Assembly (NCBI GenBank): GCA_017472575.1
Contig: JAFUPX010000010.1
Span: 62,001 to 126,000 of the forward strand
Source of the DNA: Clostridia bacterium
Lineage (GTDB): Bacteria; Bacillota; Clostridia; Oscillospirales; Acutalibacteraceae
Length of the DNA: 64,000 bases
Direction of reading: 5' to 3'
The notes under the pieces were generated by a model. It worked only from the letters and a program-made list of their open reading frames with translations. It did no database searches and had not been told where the DNA came from. This document shows, piece after piece, positions 17,787 through 28,378 of this stretch. A program made the translations under genes and the position numbers. The number at the start of each line of letters is the position of its first letter. Position 1 is the stretch's first letter.

Positions 17787-18347
17787 TTATCCTGTTATTC
17801 CAAGTCCATCAAGCAGCATTGTACATCCTATAACAATAAGAACGATACCGCCTGTAAGCTCGGCCTTTGATTTGTATTTCGCACCAAAGCGATTGCCGAT
17901 TTTAACTCCAACAGCAGAGAAAATAAACGTTGTTACACCGATAAGAATAACTGCCGGTATAACAGCTACCTTCTGGAAGGCAAAGGTAACTCCGACAGCC
18001 AACGCGTCAATACTGTCAGCAATAGCGAGCGGAAACATTGCTTTAGCGGAAAAAGAGGCATCCAGCTTTTCTATTTCTCCGCGTGATTCCTTTATCATAT
18101 TTATTCCTATAAGCAAAAGCAGAGCAAAGGAAAACCAATGGTCAACACTTTCGATAAAGCTGTGAAATCCGGTTCCTAAAAAATAACCTATAAGCGGCAT
18201 AACCGCCTGCGCGCCGCCGAACCAAAGTCCGGTTATCAGAAGATGTTTGTCCTCCGCCTTTTCAACCGAAAGCCCCTTGCAGATAGAAATTGCAAAGGCA
18301 TCCATTGAAAGACCGACCGCAATCACAATAAGCTCCCAAATATTCAT
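17787..18347 (-). CDS. mntP: Manganese efflux pump MntP
   Basis: 186-residue, six-helix membrane protein of the MntP/YebN family that exports Mn2+. The two repeats carry Asp-containing motifs: GLSMDAFAISICKGL at the start and IADSIDALAVGVTFAF in the middle. It is preceded on its own strand by a yybP-ykoY type riboswitch and a terminator, the standard arrangement in which Mn2+ turns the gene on. RBS CGGAGGAATG lies just before the ATG. Confidence 0.95.
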   Translation of the reverse strand: MNIWELIVIAVGLSMDAFAISICKGLSVEKAEDKHLLITGLWFGGAQAVMPLIGYFLGTGFHSFIESVDHWFSFALLLLIGINMIKESRGEIEKLDASFSAKAMFPLAIADSIDALAVGVTFAFQKVAVIPAVILIGVTTFIFSAVGVKIGNRFGAKYKSKAELTGGIVLIVIGCTMLLDGLGITG

Positions 18348-18382
18348 TGTTACATTCCTCCGTTTTTGTTACAGCGGATGAT

Positions 18383-18507
18383 AAAAAAAGACGCAACTCA
18401 TCTGCTGTACAGATAAGTCTCGTCAATTAAGATAAAGCCAGGAATATTTCCAGTATGTTGACTTCATCGCACTAAGTGCCACACTTTGCGCTGACTACTC
18501 CCTTATT
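18383..18507 (-). promoter_or_regulatory. yybP-ykoY manganese riboswitch with terminator
   Basis: Read on the minus strand, the leader contains AAGGGAGTAGTCAGCGC and, about 40 nt later, GATGAAGTCAACATAC, the two conserved halves of the yybP-ykoY aptamer. It is followed by a long hairpin (18424-18390) and seven T, an expression-platform terminator before mntP. Mn2+ binding is expected to prevent termination. Confidence 0.85.
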
Positions 18508-18514
18508 GCCGTAT

Positions 18515-18543
18515 ATTATATCAAAATATTTAGAAGATTTCAA
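18515..18543 (-). promoter_or_regulatory. Promoter of the riboswitch-mntP transcript
   Basis: On the minus strand TTGAAA (18543-18538), 17 nt, TATAAT (18520-18515). Confidence 0.75.
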
Positions 18544-18596
18544 CTGTTTTCTGGAAAAGGTTGCTTGAAGTTTTCAAACTTTTTCAAGTTAAGGTG

Positions 18597-18625
18597 TTGA
18601 CAAAGCGTAAAAGTAGTGATATAAT
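18597..18625 (+). promoter_or_regulatory. Consensus promoter of the ilv-leu operon
   Basis: TTGACA (18597-18602), 17 nt, TATAAT (18620-18625), a perfect sigma-A consensus just upstream of the T-box leader. Confidence 0.9.
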
Positions 18626-18631
18626 ATCAAA

Positions 18632-18917
18632 TAAACATTTTGAAGTGGAGTAGTAGGCGATTCTAAATCCTTTCAGAGAAATGCCGGATGGTGCAAGGCA
18701 CAGGATAAGTTTTGTTGAACTCACCATGGAGTGGCTGCAATAAAATCGAAAGAGAGTAAGTGCAGACGGGAACTCCCGTAACAGAGCAAAGGTGTGTAGG
18801 CACCTAAGGTGCATCCTTAAGTTAAGGGTGAAAAAGAGTGGTACCGCGGAAGATAGAATTTTAGTGCTTTCGTCTCTTTCAGTTATCATGGATAACAGAG
18901 AGGCGGGGGCTTTTTTA
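18632..18917 (+). promoter_or_regulatory. T-box riboswitch, specifier CUC (Leu)
   Basis: The T-box core GAGTGGTACCGCGG is at 18836-18849. Stem I includes ATGCCGGATGGTGCAAGGCA, and the specifier loop reads GTTGAA-CTC-ACC with CUC at 18720-18722, a leucine codon followed by A as usual. The terminator is at 18865-18917: GCTTTCGTCTCT pairs with AGAGAGGCGGGGGC around an inner GTTATC/GATAAC stem, then T6. Uncharged tRNA-Leu should cause read-through into ilvB. Confidence 0.9.
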
Positions 18918-18946
18918 TTATCCGTAATATAAGTCAGGAGGTATTT

Positions 18947-20659
18947 ATGCAAACATCGAAAAGCGAAAGAATGACGGGCTCGCAAATCGTCATAGAAACA
19001 CTTATTGAGCAGGGAGTTACCGATGTGTTCGGTTATCCGGGCGGACAGGTGCTTAACATATATGATGAGCTTTATAAAGCGAGTGACCGTATCAATCATA
19101 TATTAACAGCCCACGAGCAGGGCGCTTCCCACGCGGCGGACGGTTATTCAAGAGTTACCGGAAAGGTGGGAGTTGTTATAGCTACATCGGGACCCGGTGC
19201 TACAAATCTGGTTACCGGAATTGCAACCGCAATGCTCGATTCAATACCAATGGTAGCCATTACGGGTAATGTTCCGACTACTCTTATCGGCAAAGACAGC
19301 TTTCAGGAGATAAACATTACCGGTGTTACACTGCCGATTACAAAGCATAATTATTTTGTAACCGATGTAAACGAGCTTGCAGACACTATTCGCGAGGCGT
19401 TCCAGATTGCAAAATCGGGAAGACCGGGACCTGTTCTTATTGATATTCCAAAGGATGTTCAGGTGGCTGAATGTGAGTTTATAAGAGGCGGAGTTATTGA
19501 GCCTTATGAGCAGTCCGAGGCTGAGGACTGCGACATAGACAGGGCGGTTGAGATTATAAATAATGCCAAGAGACCGTACATATATATAGGCGGCGGTGCC
19601 GCGGGCAGAGGTATGACAAAGGATATTATAGCTCTTGCTGAGAAGATAGACGGATATATCGGCTGTAGCTTTATGGGGCTTTCCGCTTTGCCAAACTCCT
19701 ATGACAGATTTTTAGGCATGCAGGGAATGCACGGGCATTACGCTTCCTCTATGGCAAATAAGGAGGCTGACCTTATTATCGGAGTTGGAGTTCGTTTCAG
19801 TGACAGAGCAACCGGTAACACAGCAAAATATGCGAAGAACGCAAAAATAATCCAGCTTGATACAGACCTTTCGGAAATAAATAAAAATGTAAAGGTCAGC
19901 GTTGGTCTTATAGGAAACATAGTTTCCTCCTTTACAAGAATTCTTGAGCGCTGTGAGAAGCAGTCACATCCCGAATGGCGCGGTATAGTTGAAAACTTCA
20001 AAGAAGAAGGAAAGCGGATAAACGATATTGCCGAACAGCAAGCCGGAGCCGCTATGACGCCTAAAAAGATATTTGATGTTATCAATGAAGTTAAGGATGA
20101 AAACACAGTAATAGCCACAGATGTCGGTCAGCACCAGATGTGGGCGGCGCAGTATGTGGATTTTGAAAAGCCGCGCAGATTTGCTTCAAGCGGAGGACTC
20201 GGCACAATGGGTTACGGTCTCGGAGCCGCTATCGGAGCGCAGATAGCAAGCGGAGATAAAACCGTTTTGATAACGGGTGACGGTAGCTTTGGTATGAACT
20301 TAAATGAGCTTGCGACAGCGGTTACATATAACACTCCTGTTATTATTGTAATAATGAATAACGGAGTACTTGGAATGGTTCGTCAATGGCAGACACTTTT
20401 CTTCGGAAAGCGGTATTCAAATACCGTTCTTGGCAGAAAAACCGATTTTATAAAGCTGGCTGATGCTTTCGGCGCAAAAGCTGAAAGAGTTGATACTATA
20501 GAAGCTTTTAAAGCCGCTTTTGAAAATGCAATGAAGCACGACGGACCCTATGTTATAGATACTCTTATAGATATGGATGAATTTGTTCTTCCGATGCTTC
20601 CTCCGGGAGGCTCTATTGAGGATATTATCACAGCAAAAGAACAGGAGGCGAAACCTTGA
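18947..20659 (+). CDS. ilvB: Acetolactate synthase, large (catalytic) subunit
   Basis: TPP/FAD enzyme making acetolactate or acetohydroxybutyrate, the first common step for valine, leucine and isoleucine. 570 residues. The catalytic Glu is in AHEQGASHAADGYSRVTG, and the TPP diphosphate motif GDGSFGMNLNEL...NN is near residue 445. RBS CAGGAGGT before the ATG. First gene of the T-box controlled operon; overlaps ilvN by 4 nt. Confidence 0.96.
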   Translation: MQTSKSERMTGSQIVIETLIEQGVTDVFGYPGGQVLNIYDELYKASDRINHILTAHEQGASHAADGYSRVTGKVGVVIATSGPGATNLVTGIATAMLDSIPMVAITGNVPTTLIGKDSFQEINITGVTLPITKHNYFVTDVNELADTIREAFQIAKSGRPGPVLIDIPKDVQVAECEFIRGGVIEPYEQSEAEDCDIDRAVEIINNAKRPYIYIGGGAAGRGMTKDIIALAEKIDGYIGCSFMGLSALPNSYDRFLGMQGMHGHYASSMANKEADLIIGVGVRFSDRATGNTAKYAKNAKIIQLDTDLSEINKNVKVSVGLIGNIVSSFTRILERCEKQSHPEWRGIVENFKEEGKRINDIAEQQAGAAMTPKKIFDVINEVKDENTVIATDVGQHQMWAAQYVDFEKPRRFASSGGLGTMGYGLGAAIGAQIASGDKTVLITGDGSFGMNLNELATAVTYNTPVIIVIMNNGVLGMVRQWQTLFFGKRYSNTVLGRKTDFIKLADAFGAKAERVDTIEAFKAAFENAMKHDGPYVIDTLIDMDEFVLPMLPPGGSIEDIITAKEQEAKP

Positions 20660-21147
20660 GAAATGTAATTGCGGTATATGTTGAGAACAAATACGGTGTT
20701 TTAACGAGAGTATCCGGTTTGTTTATGCGTAAGGGCTTCAATATTGATTCTCTTACTGTTGGCGAAACCGACGACCCGAGCTTTTCGCGAATTACCATTA
20801 CTTTAAATGGAGACGATTATGCGAGGGAACAGCTTATCAACCAGCTTAAAAAGCTTCACAATGTAAAGCAGGTAAAGCTGCTTGAACAGGGAAGCAGCGT
20901 TGAAAGAGAGCTTTTGCTGGTTAAAATAAGAAACACTCCGGAAAACCGAAATGAGATTATGGCGGCTACGGAAATTTACCGCGCAAAAATAATCGACTAC
21001 ACCACAAGCTCCCTTTGCGTTGAGGTTACGGGAGAACCCTCAAAAATCAACGCTTTCATAGAGGTTGTAAAGCCTCTCGGCATAGTTGAAATGTGCCGTA
21101 CCGGTGTTGTTGCCCTTGAACGCGGTGACAGCATACTTAAAAAATAA
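20656..21147 (+). CDS. ilvN: Acetolactate synthase, small (regulatory) subunit
   Basis: 163 residues with an N-terminal ACT domain (VENKYGVLTRVSGLFMRKGFNIDSL) that binds valine for feedback control and a C-terminal ALS-SS domain. Starts at TTG 20656 overlapping the ilvB stop, with ACAGGAGG 8 nt upstream. Confidence 0.96.
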   Translation: MRNVIAVYVENKYGVLTRVSGLFMRKGFNIDSLTVGETDDPSFSRITITLNGDDYAREQLINQLKKLHNVKQVKLLEQGSSVERELLLVKIRNTPENRNEIMAATEIYRAKIIDYTTSSLCVEVTGEPSKINAFIEVVKPLGIVEMCRTGVVALERGDSILKK

Positions 21148-21168
21148 ATTATTATTTAAAGGAGATAA

Positions 21169-22191
<1,023 letters not shown>

Positions 22192-22208
22192 TAAAAGAAG
22201 GTAATCTT

Positions 22209-23879
22209 ATGATTAAGGAAAAAATCGTTGACGGCTTTCAAAATGCGCCGCACCGCAGTCTTTATCACGCTCTGGGACTTACAAAAGAAGAGCAGTCAAG
22301 ACCGCTCATAGGTATTGTAAGCTCGTATAATGAAATCGTACCGGGACATATGAATCTCGATAAGATTGTAGAGGCAGTTAAGCTTGGAGTTGCAATGGCA
22401 GGAGGAACACCTATCGTGTTCCCCGCTATTGCGGTTTGTGACGGTATTGCCATGGGTCATACGGGAATGAAATATTCTCTTATCACACGCGACCTTATTG
22501 CCGATTCTACCGAGGCTATGGTTTTAGCTCACGGGTTTGACGGTCTTGTTATGGTGCCTAACTGTGATAAAAATGTTCCCGGTCTTCTTATGGCGGCGGC
22601 AAGGGTAAATATCCCTACCGTTTTCGTAAGCGGAGGTCCTATGCTTGCCGGAAGAGTAGACGGCAAGAAAACCAGCCTTTCAAGTATGTTTGAGGCGGTA
22701 GGCGCTTATTCCGCCGGAAAAATCGACGAAAAACAGCTTTGTGTGTGCGAGGAAAACACCTGTCCCACCTGCGGTTCGTGTTCGGGTATGTATACCGCAA
22801 ACTCTATGAACTGCCTTACAGAGGTTTTGGGTATGGGTCTTCGCGGCAACGGAACTGTTCCGGCAGTATATTCTGCCAGAATCGAGCTTGCAAAGCACGC
22901 CGGTATGCAGGTTATGGAGCTTGTTAAAAAGAATATTTGTCCGCGCGACATTATGACCGAGGCGGCAATTAAAAATGCCCTTACTGCCGATATGGCATTG
23001 GGCTGCTCCACTAACAGTATGCTGCATCTTCCTGCAATCGCAAATGAATGTGGTGTAAAGTTTAATCTTGATATGGCAAATGAAATCAGCGAAAAAACGC
23101 CCAATCTTTGCCATTTAGCCCCTGCAGGACACACATACATGGAGGATTTAAACGAAGCGGGCGGAGTTTATGCCGTTCTTAAAGAGCTTACAAAGCTTAA
23201 CTTACTCGATACCTCAGTTGTAACCTGCACAGGCAAAACTCTTGGAGAAAATATTGAGAACGCTGTTAATAAAAACACAGAAATCATACGAACAGTTGAA
23301 AATCCTTACAGCAAAACCGGCGGTATAGCGGTATTAAGAGGAAATCTTGCGCCTGACGGCTGCGTAGTAAAACGCAGTGCAGTTGCTCCAGAAATGCTTA
23401 AGCACGAAGGTCCCGCTAAGGTGTTTGACAGCGAAGAAGAAGCCATTTCCGCAATTTACGCCGGAAAAATCGTTAAGGGTGATGTTGTAGTTATCCGTTA
23501 CGAGGGTCCGGCAGGAGGTCCAGGTATGAGAGAGATGCTTTCTCCCACCTCTGCTATTGCAGGTATGGGACTTGACAAGGATGTAGCTCTTATAACCGAC
23601 GGACGTTTCTCCGGAGCTACAAGGGGTGCCTCTATAGGACATATCTCCCCAGAGGCTGTAAGAGGCGGTCTTATCGCCTATGTTAAGGACGGGGATATTA
23701 TTTCAATTAATATTCCTGAATATTCTATCGAATTAAAGGTTTCCGAGGATGAGCTCAAAATCCGCAAGGAAACAACAGAAATTAAACACAAATCCGGTAT
23801 AAAGGGCGCTTTGGCGCGTTATGCCGCTCAGGTAAGCTCCGCCGACAAGGGAGCCATAATCAATAAATTTGAAGGATAG
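22209..23879 (+). CDS. ilvD: Dihydroxy-acid dehydratase
   Basis: Fe-S dehydratase making 2-keto acids for valine/leucine and isoleucine. 556 residues with the three cluster/active-site segments [32 protein letters not shown] and, near the C-terminus, [10 protein letters not shown]. An oxygen-labile cluster suits an anaerobe. The start at ATG 22209 follows AGAAGGTAATCTT. Confidence 0.97.
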   Translation: MIKEKIVDGFQNAPHRSLYHALGLTKEEQSRPLIGIVSSYNEIVPGHMNLDKIVEAVKLGVAMAGGTPIVFPAIAVCDGIAMGHTGMKYSLITRDLIADSTEAMVLAHGFDGLVMVPNCDKNVPGLLMAAARVNIPTVFVSGGPMLAGRVDGKKTSLSSMFEAVGAYSAGKIDEKQLCVCEENTCPTCGSCSGMYTANSMNCLTEVLGMGLRGNGTVPAVYSARIELAKHAGMQVMELVKKNICPRDIMTEAAIKNALTADMALGCSTNSMLHLPAIANECGVKFNLDMANEISEKTPNLCHLAPAGHTYMEDLNEAGGVYAVLKELTKLNLLDTSVVTCTGKTLGENIENAVNKNTEIIRTVENPYSKTGGIAVLRGNLAPDGCVVKRSAVAPEMLKHEGPAKVFDSEEEAISAIYAGKIVKGDVVVIRYEGPAGGPGMREMLSPTSAIAGMGLDKDVALITDGRFSGATRGASIGHISPEAVRGGLIAYVKDGDIISINIPEYSIELKVSEDELKIRKETTEIKHKSGIKGALARYAAQVSSADKGAIINKFEG

Positions 23880-23888
23880 GAAAAGCAA

Positions 23889-25073
23889 ATGACTGAACAG
23901 CAACAAAAAAATCTGGCATGCGAGCTTTCGGCGCTCAGTGTATTCCGCAGTATACTGAAAACAGATACGATGTCGGCATTTATTGCATTTTTAAGTACAG
24001 ACTGCGGCAAGCAGAAAAAGCTTGAGCTGTTCGGTGAATTTGTCTATTCACTTTCAAACGATAATTACTGTTTTTCGGATTTTCTGTGCCGTACGGTGTA
24101 TGAGGATGAAAATAAATACATTATAAGTACCGCACAGAATGCCGAAATACCTTCTGTCCTTGCTAATAACGCAAAGGCCGAGCTTGAGTTGTTCTCAAGG
24201 CTCACTGAGCTGACGGCTGAAGAGCTTTGCGAAATACTTAATTTCGGCGGATATATTCCGCATTTTGAAAATCACAGGGTTGATTTTGTTAAAACCTACG
24301 GCGAAAGGCTTAAAAACATAAACCGTTTCGGCTACGGTGTATTTGCATCTGCTAAAATGTTCAGAGTTTCAGGCGAGGATATTCTCCCCGTTAGGGCAGC
24401 CGATGAAATATCCTATGAAAGCTTTGTAGGCTATGAAAATGAGCGTAAGCAGGTTTTTGATAACACGCAGGCTTTGATTGACGGCAAACCCGCCGCTAAT
24501 GTCTTGCTTTTCGGAGATGCCGGAACCGGTAAATCCTCAACAGTAAAGGCTTGCGCAAATAATTTTTATGAGCAGGGAGTAAGACTTATTGAATTGCGTA
24601 AGGATCAGTTATTTAGCTTATCCTACATAATGGGAAGAATAGCTGATAATCCCCTGAAATTTATAATTTTTATTGATGATTTATCTTTTAACAAAAATGA
24701 CGATTGCTTCAGTATGCTCAAGGCTGCTTTAGAGGGTTCTGCTTCGGCAAAGGCTAAAAATGCAGTTATATATGCTACCAGTAACCGCAGACATATAGTA
24801 AAGGAAAGCTTTTCCGAACGCGGTGTTTCAGATGATATTCATCATAATGATACCGTTCAGGAGTTACTTTCTCTTTCGGATCGCTTTGGCTTAACGGTAT
24901 ATTTTGAAAAACCGAACAAATCGCTGTTTCTTGATATTGTACATAAGCTGGCAGAGAAGAAAGGCATAAAGGCAGACAGCGGTGAGCTTGATATAAAGGC
25001 GGAAGCGTTTGCGCTTGCCAAGGGAAGCCGGTCTCCCCGTACAGCCGAGCAGTTTATCAATAGCCTGTTGTAG
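23889..25073 (+). CDS. DUF815-type AAA ATPase embedded in the ilv operon
   Basis: 394 residues. The N-terminal half has no recognised domain; the C-terminal half is a DUF815 P-loop ATPase with Walker A GDAGTGKSSTVKA (about 211), Walker B FIIFIDDLSF and a sensor segment YATSNRRHI. Family members are uncharacterised cytoplasmic ATPases. It sits between ilvD (9-nt gap) and ilvA (16-nt gap) on the same strand, so it is co-expressed with branched-chain amino acid synthesis. Whether it has a role there is unknown. Confidence 0.85.
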   Translation: MTEQQQKNLACELSALSVFRSILKTDTMSAFIAFLSTDCGKQKKLELFGEFVYSLSNDNYCFSDFLCRTVYEDENKYIISTAQNAEIPSVLANNAKAELELFSRLTELTAEELCEILNFGGYIPHFENHRVDFVKTYGERLKNINRFGYGVFASAKMFRVSGEDILPVRAADEISYESFVGYENERKQVFDNTQALIDGKPAANVLLFGDAGTGKSSTVKACANNFYEQGVRLIELRKDQLFSLSYIMGRIADNPLKFIIFIDDLSFNKNDDCFSMLKAALEGSASAKAKNAVIYATSNRRHIVKESFSERGVSDDIHHNDTVQELLSLSDRFGLTVYFEKPNKSLFLDIVHKLAEKKGIKADSGELDIKAEAFALAKGSRSPRTAEQFINSLL

Positions 25074-25089
25074 AAAGGCAGAGTAAAAA

Positions 25090-26301
25090 ATGAGTAAGAA
25101 TAAAATAGATTTAACACTTGATAATGTATATAAAGCAAGATACGCTTTAAAGGATGTAGCTATACAGACTGATCTTTTATATGCTCCGAAGCTGAAGCCC
25201 GGAACAGAGTTGTATCTTAAAACTGAAAATTTACAGGTTACCGGCTCATTTAAGGTGAGAGGTGCCTATTATAAAATGTCACAGCTAAGCTCTGAGGAAA
25301 AAAGCCGCGGAGTTATTGCTTGTTCGGCAGGAAACCACGCACAGGGTGTAGCGCTTGCGGCACAGAAAAACGGAATTAAATCGGTTATCTGTCTGCCGGA
25401 CAGTGCTCCAATTTCCAAGGTTGAGGCAACCAGAAGCTACGGTGCGGAAATTTGTCTTGTAGAGGGTGTATATGATGATGCCTATCAGAAAGCCCTGCAG
25501 CTTCGCGATGAATACGGTTATACCTTTATTCATCCGTTTAACGACCCCGATGTAATTGCCGGTCAGGGCACTATTGCTCTTGAGCTCTCCGAACAGCTTC
25601 CTGATTTGGACTCAGTTATCGTCCCTATCGGCGGAGGCGGACTCATCTCCGGTATAGCTTATACTCTTAAAACGCTTAATCCCAATGTTAAGGTTTACGG
25701 TGTTCAGGCTTCGGGCGCTCCTTCAATGCTTAATTCCATTCACGATGCGCATATTGAAAGGCTTGATTCTGTTCTTACCATTGCGGACGGTATTGCCGTA
25801 AAAGAGCCGGGTTCTCTTACATACGAGCTATGTTCAAAATATGTTGATGAAATTGTTACGGTAACCGATGATGAAATTTCAGCCGCTATCTTAGCCCTTA
25901 TGGAGCAGCACAAGCTGGTAACTGAGGGAGCAGGTGCTGTTGCTGTTGCGGCGGCAATGTTTGGAAAGCTTGATTTAAAGGGCAAAAAAACGGTTTGTCT
26001 TTTATCGGGAGGAAACATTGATGTTACAATTCTTTCCCGTGTTATAACAAGGGGACTTCTGATGTCGGGAAGAAACTGTCAGCTTAATATTGAGCTTGTA
26101 GATAAACCCGGTCAGTTGATGAACGTTTCTCGTATAATTGCTGAAGAGGGCGGAAATGTAACAGCAGTTCATCATGAGCATTCCAACGAGGGCTCAGATG
26201 TAAACGGATGCTATCTCCGCGTTACACTTGAAACAAGAAATTTTGAGCATTTAGAAAAAATCAAGAAAGCACTAACCGATTTCGGTTTTAAACTAATATA
26301 A
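25090..26301 (+). CDS. ilvA: Threonine ammonia-lyase with C-terminal ACT domain
   Basis: PLP enzyme turning threonine into 2-oxobutyrate for isoleucine. 403 residues: PLP lysine in GSFKVRGAYYKM (about residue 54), glycine loop IGGGGLISG near 180, and a C-terminal ACT-like domain (about 325-403, LNIELVDKPGQLMNVSRIIAEEGGNVTA). The length and single ACT domain match the short TdcB/IlvA form common in Clostridia. Placement in the ilv operon argues for a biosynthetic role. Confidence 0.94.
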   Translation: MSKNKIDLTLDNVYKARYALKDVAIQTDLLYAPKLKPGTELYLKTENLQVTGSFKVRGAYYKMSQLSSEEKSRGVIACSAGNHAQGVALAAQKNGIKSVICLPDSAPISKVEATRSYGAEICLVEGVYDDAYQKALQLRDEYGYTFIHPFNDPDVIAGQGTIALELSEQLPDLDSVIVPIGGGGLISGIAYTLKTLNPNVKVYGVQASGAPSMLNSIHDAHIERLDSVLTIADGIAVKEPGSLTYELCSKYVDEIVTVTDDEISAAILALMEQHKLVTEGAGAVAVAAAMFGKLDLKGKKTVCLLSGGNIDVTILSRVITRGLLMSGRNCQLNIELVDKPGQLMNVSRIIAEEGGNVTAVHHEHSNEGSDVNGCYLRVTLETRNFEHLEKIKKALTDFGFKLI

Positions 26302-26327
26302 TTTTCGATTATTTTGGAGGGACAGTT

Positions 26328-26708
26328 ATGTCAGAAAAAATATCAACACCGAATGCTCCTAAAGCAATCGGTCCTTATTCACAGGCAATAAAGTCAGGAA
26401 ATATGATTTTCACATCCGGTCAGATAGCGCTCGACCCTACAAGCGGCGAGCTTAACGGTACAAATATCTCTGAACAGACCGAACAGGTAATGAAAAATCT
26501 TTCGGCTGTGCTGACGGCGGCAGGCAGTTCCTTTGAAAAAGTTATTAAAACCACCTGCTTTTTAGCAGACATCTCAGATTTTGCCGCCTTTAACGAAGTG
26601 TACGGCAAGTATATTACCTCCGCTCCCGCGCGCAGCTGCGTTGCTGTTAAGGCTCTTCCAAAGGGCGCGTTGGTTGAGGTGGAAGTTATCGCCAAGGAGA
26701 CAGATTAA
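26328..26708 (+). CDS. ridA: RidA, 2-iminobutanoate/2-iminopropanoate deaminase
   Basis: 126-residue YjgF/YER057c/UK114 protein that hydrolyses the reactive enamine/imine released by threonine dehydratase. It has the signature NAPKAIGPYSQAIKSG, the substrate Arg in APARSCVAVKALPKGALVEVEVIA, and the usual length. Directly follows ilvA, the enzyme whose by-product it removes, and overlaps the leuA start by 1 nt. Confidence 0.96.
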   Translation: MSEKISTPNAPKAIGPYSQAIKSGNMIFTSGQIALDPTSGELNGTNISEQTEQVMKNLSAVLTAAGSSFEKVIKTTCFLADISDFAAFNEVYGKYITSAPARSCVAVKALPKGALVEVEVIAKETD

Positions 26709-28375
26709 TGATTAATACTTCAAAATATACACGCCAGTTTTTTCCCGTGACAAAGCCCACAAGAAAGTGGGCGGATAAAACATATATAGAAAAAGCACCT
26801 ACATGGTGCTCTGTTGACCTTCGCGACGGTAATCAGTCGCTTATTATTCCTATGAGTCTTGAGGAAAAGCTTGAATTCTTTAAGCTGCTGGTAGAGGTAG
26901 GCTTCAAGGAGATAGAGGTCGGATTTCCTGCCGCAAGCGAAACAGAATATACCTTTTTGAGAACTCTTATTGATAATGATATGATTCCCGATGATGTAAC
27001 CGTTCAGGTGTTAACTCAAAGCAGGGAGCATATTATCAGAAAAACCTTTGATGCTTTAAAGGGCTGCAAGAACGCTATTGTTCACCTGTATAATTCAACC
27101 TCTCTTGCACAGCGAGAGCAGGTGTTCAGAAAATCAAAGGAAGAAATAATTAAAATAGCGACCGACGGTGCTGAGCTTTTTAATAAAATAGCCGCCGAAA
27201 CAGGTACAAATTACCGTTATGAATATTCCCCCGAGTCCTTTACGGGAACCGAGCCGGAATTTGCGCTTGAAATTTGCAACGCTGTACTTGATGTATGGAA
27301 GCCTACACCTGACCGCAAGGCTATTATCAATCTTCCTGTAACGGTTGAGCTTTCTTCTCCGCATGTTTATGCCGATCAGGTTGAGTTTATGTGCGATAAT
27401 TTGAAATACAGAGATGCTGTAGAGGTATCTCTCCATCCTCATAATGACCGCGGCTGTGCCGTTGCGGATTCCGAGCTTGGTATTTTGGCAGGTGCTGACA
27501 GAATTGAAGGCACATTGTTTGGTAACGGCGAACGCACAGGCAATGTTGATATAGTTACTTTAGCGCTTAATATGTATGCTCAGGGTGTTGAGCCCGAGCT
27601 TGATTTTACAAATATGCCTAAAATAGCAGAGCTTTATGAACGCGTTACCAGAATGCAGGTTTATGACCGCCAGCCTTATGCTGGCAAGCTCGTATTTGCC
27701 GCTTTCTCAGGCTCTCATCAGGATGCTATTGCCAAGGGTATGAAATGGCGCGAAGAGAAAAATTGCGACACATGGACTGTACCCTATCTGCCTATTGACC
27801 CGAACGATGTAGGCAGAGAATATGAAACAGATGTTATCCGTATCAATTCCCAGTCGGGTAAGGGCGGTATAGGCTATCTTTTAGAGCATAACTTTGGATA
27901 TGTACTGCCTGTAAAGATGCGTGAGGATGTGGGCTACACTGTTAAGAGTGTTTCGGACCACGCTCATGCGGAGCTTTCTCCCAAAGAAGTGCTTGATGTC
28001 TTTACGGATACCTATGTAAACATAAACGATCATATTAAATTAGTTGATTATCATTTTGTCCGCAACCCTGAAATTAATGTAACGGTTACGGTTGAAATTG
28101 ACGGTGAGGTAAAAGAGCTCACCGCTACCGGCAACGGCAGACTTGATGCTGTAAGCAATGCCGTAAAGAAACAGCTTAATATTGAATTTTCCGAGCTTAC
28201 CTACGAGGAACACGCTCTTACAGAAGGTTCCTCCTCTCAGGCGATTACCTATGTCAGCATTACAATGCAAGACGGTAAAAAGGTTTGGGGCGCCGGTATT
28301 CACGACGATATCATTGCCTCTTCAATAAATGCGCTGTTTTCTGCTATTAACCGTAGTATAGAGGGAGGAAAATAA
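26708..28375 (+). CDS. leuA: 2-isopropylmalate synthase (long form)
   Basis: Condenses acetyl-CoA with 2-oxoisovalerate, committing carbon to leucine. 555 residues, the LeuA2 type. TIM barrel with CSVDLRDGNQSLIIPM at the start, HPHNDRGCAVA metal ligands, GNGERTGNVD, and a C-terminal regulatory LeuA dimer domain for leucine feedback (about 430-555). Confidence 0.95.
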   Translation: MINTSKYTRQFFPVTKPTRKWADKTYIEKAPTWCSVDLRDGNQSLIIPMSLEEKLEFFKLLVEVGFKEIEVGFPAASETEYTFLRTLIDNDMIPDDVTVQVLTQSREHIIRKTFDALKGCKNAIVHLYNSTSLAQREQVFRKSKEEIIKIATDGAELFNKIAAETGTNYRYEYSPESFTGTEPEFALEICNAVLDVWKPTPDRKAIINLPVTVELSSPHVYADQVEFMCDNLKYRDAVEVSLHPHNDRGCAVADSELGILAGADRIEGTLFGNGERTGNVDIVTLALNMYAQGVEPELDFTNMPKIAELYERVTRMQVYDRQPYAGKLVFAAFSGSHQDAIAKGMKWREEKNCDTWTVPYLPIDPNDVGREYETDVIRINSQSGKGGIGYLLEHNFGYVLPVKMREDVGYTVKSVSDHAHAELSPKEVLDVFTDTYVNINDHIKLVDYHFVRNPEINVTVTVEIDGEVKELTATGNGRLDAVSNAVKKQLNIEFSELTYEEHALTEGSSSQAITYVSITMQDGKKVWGAGIHDDIIASSINALFSAINRSIEGGK

Positions 28376-28378
28376 GTT

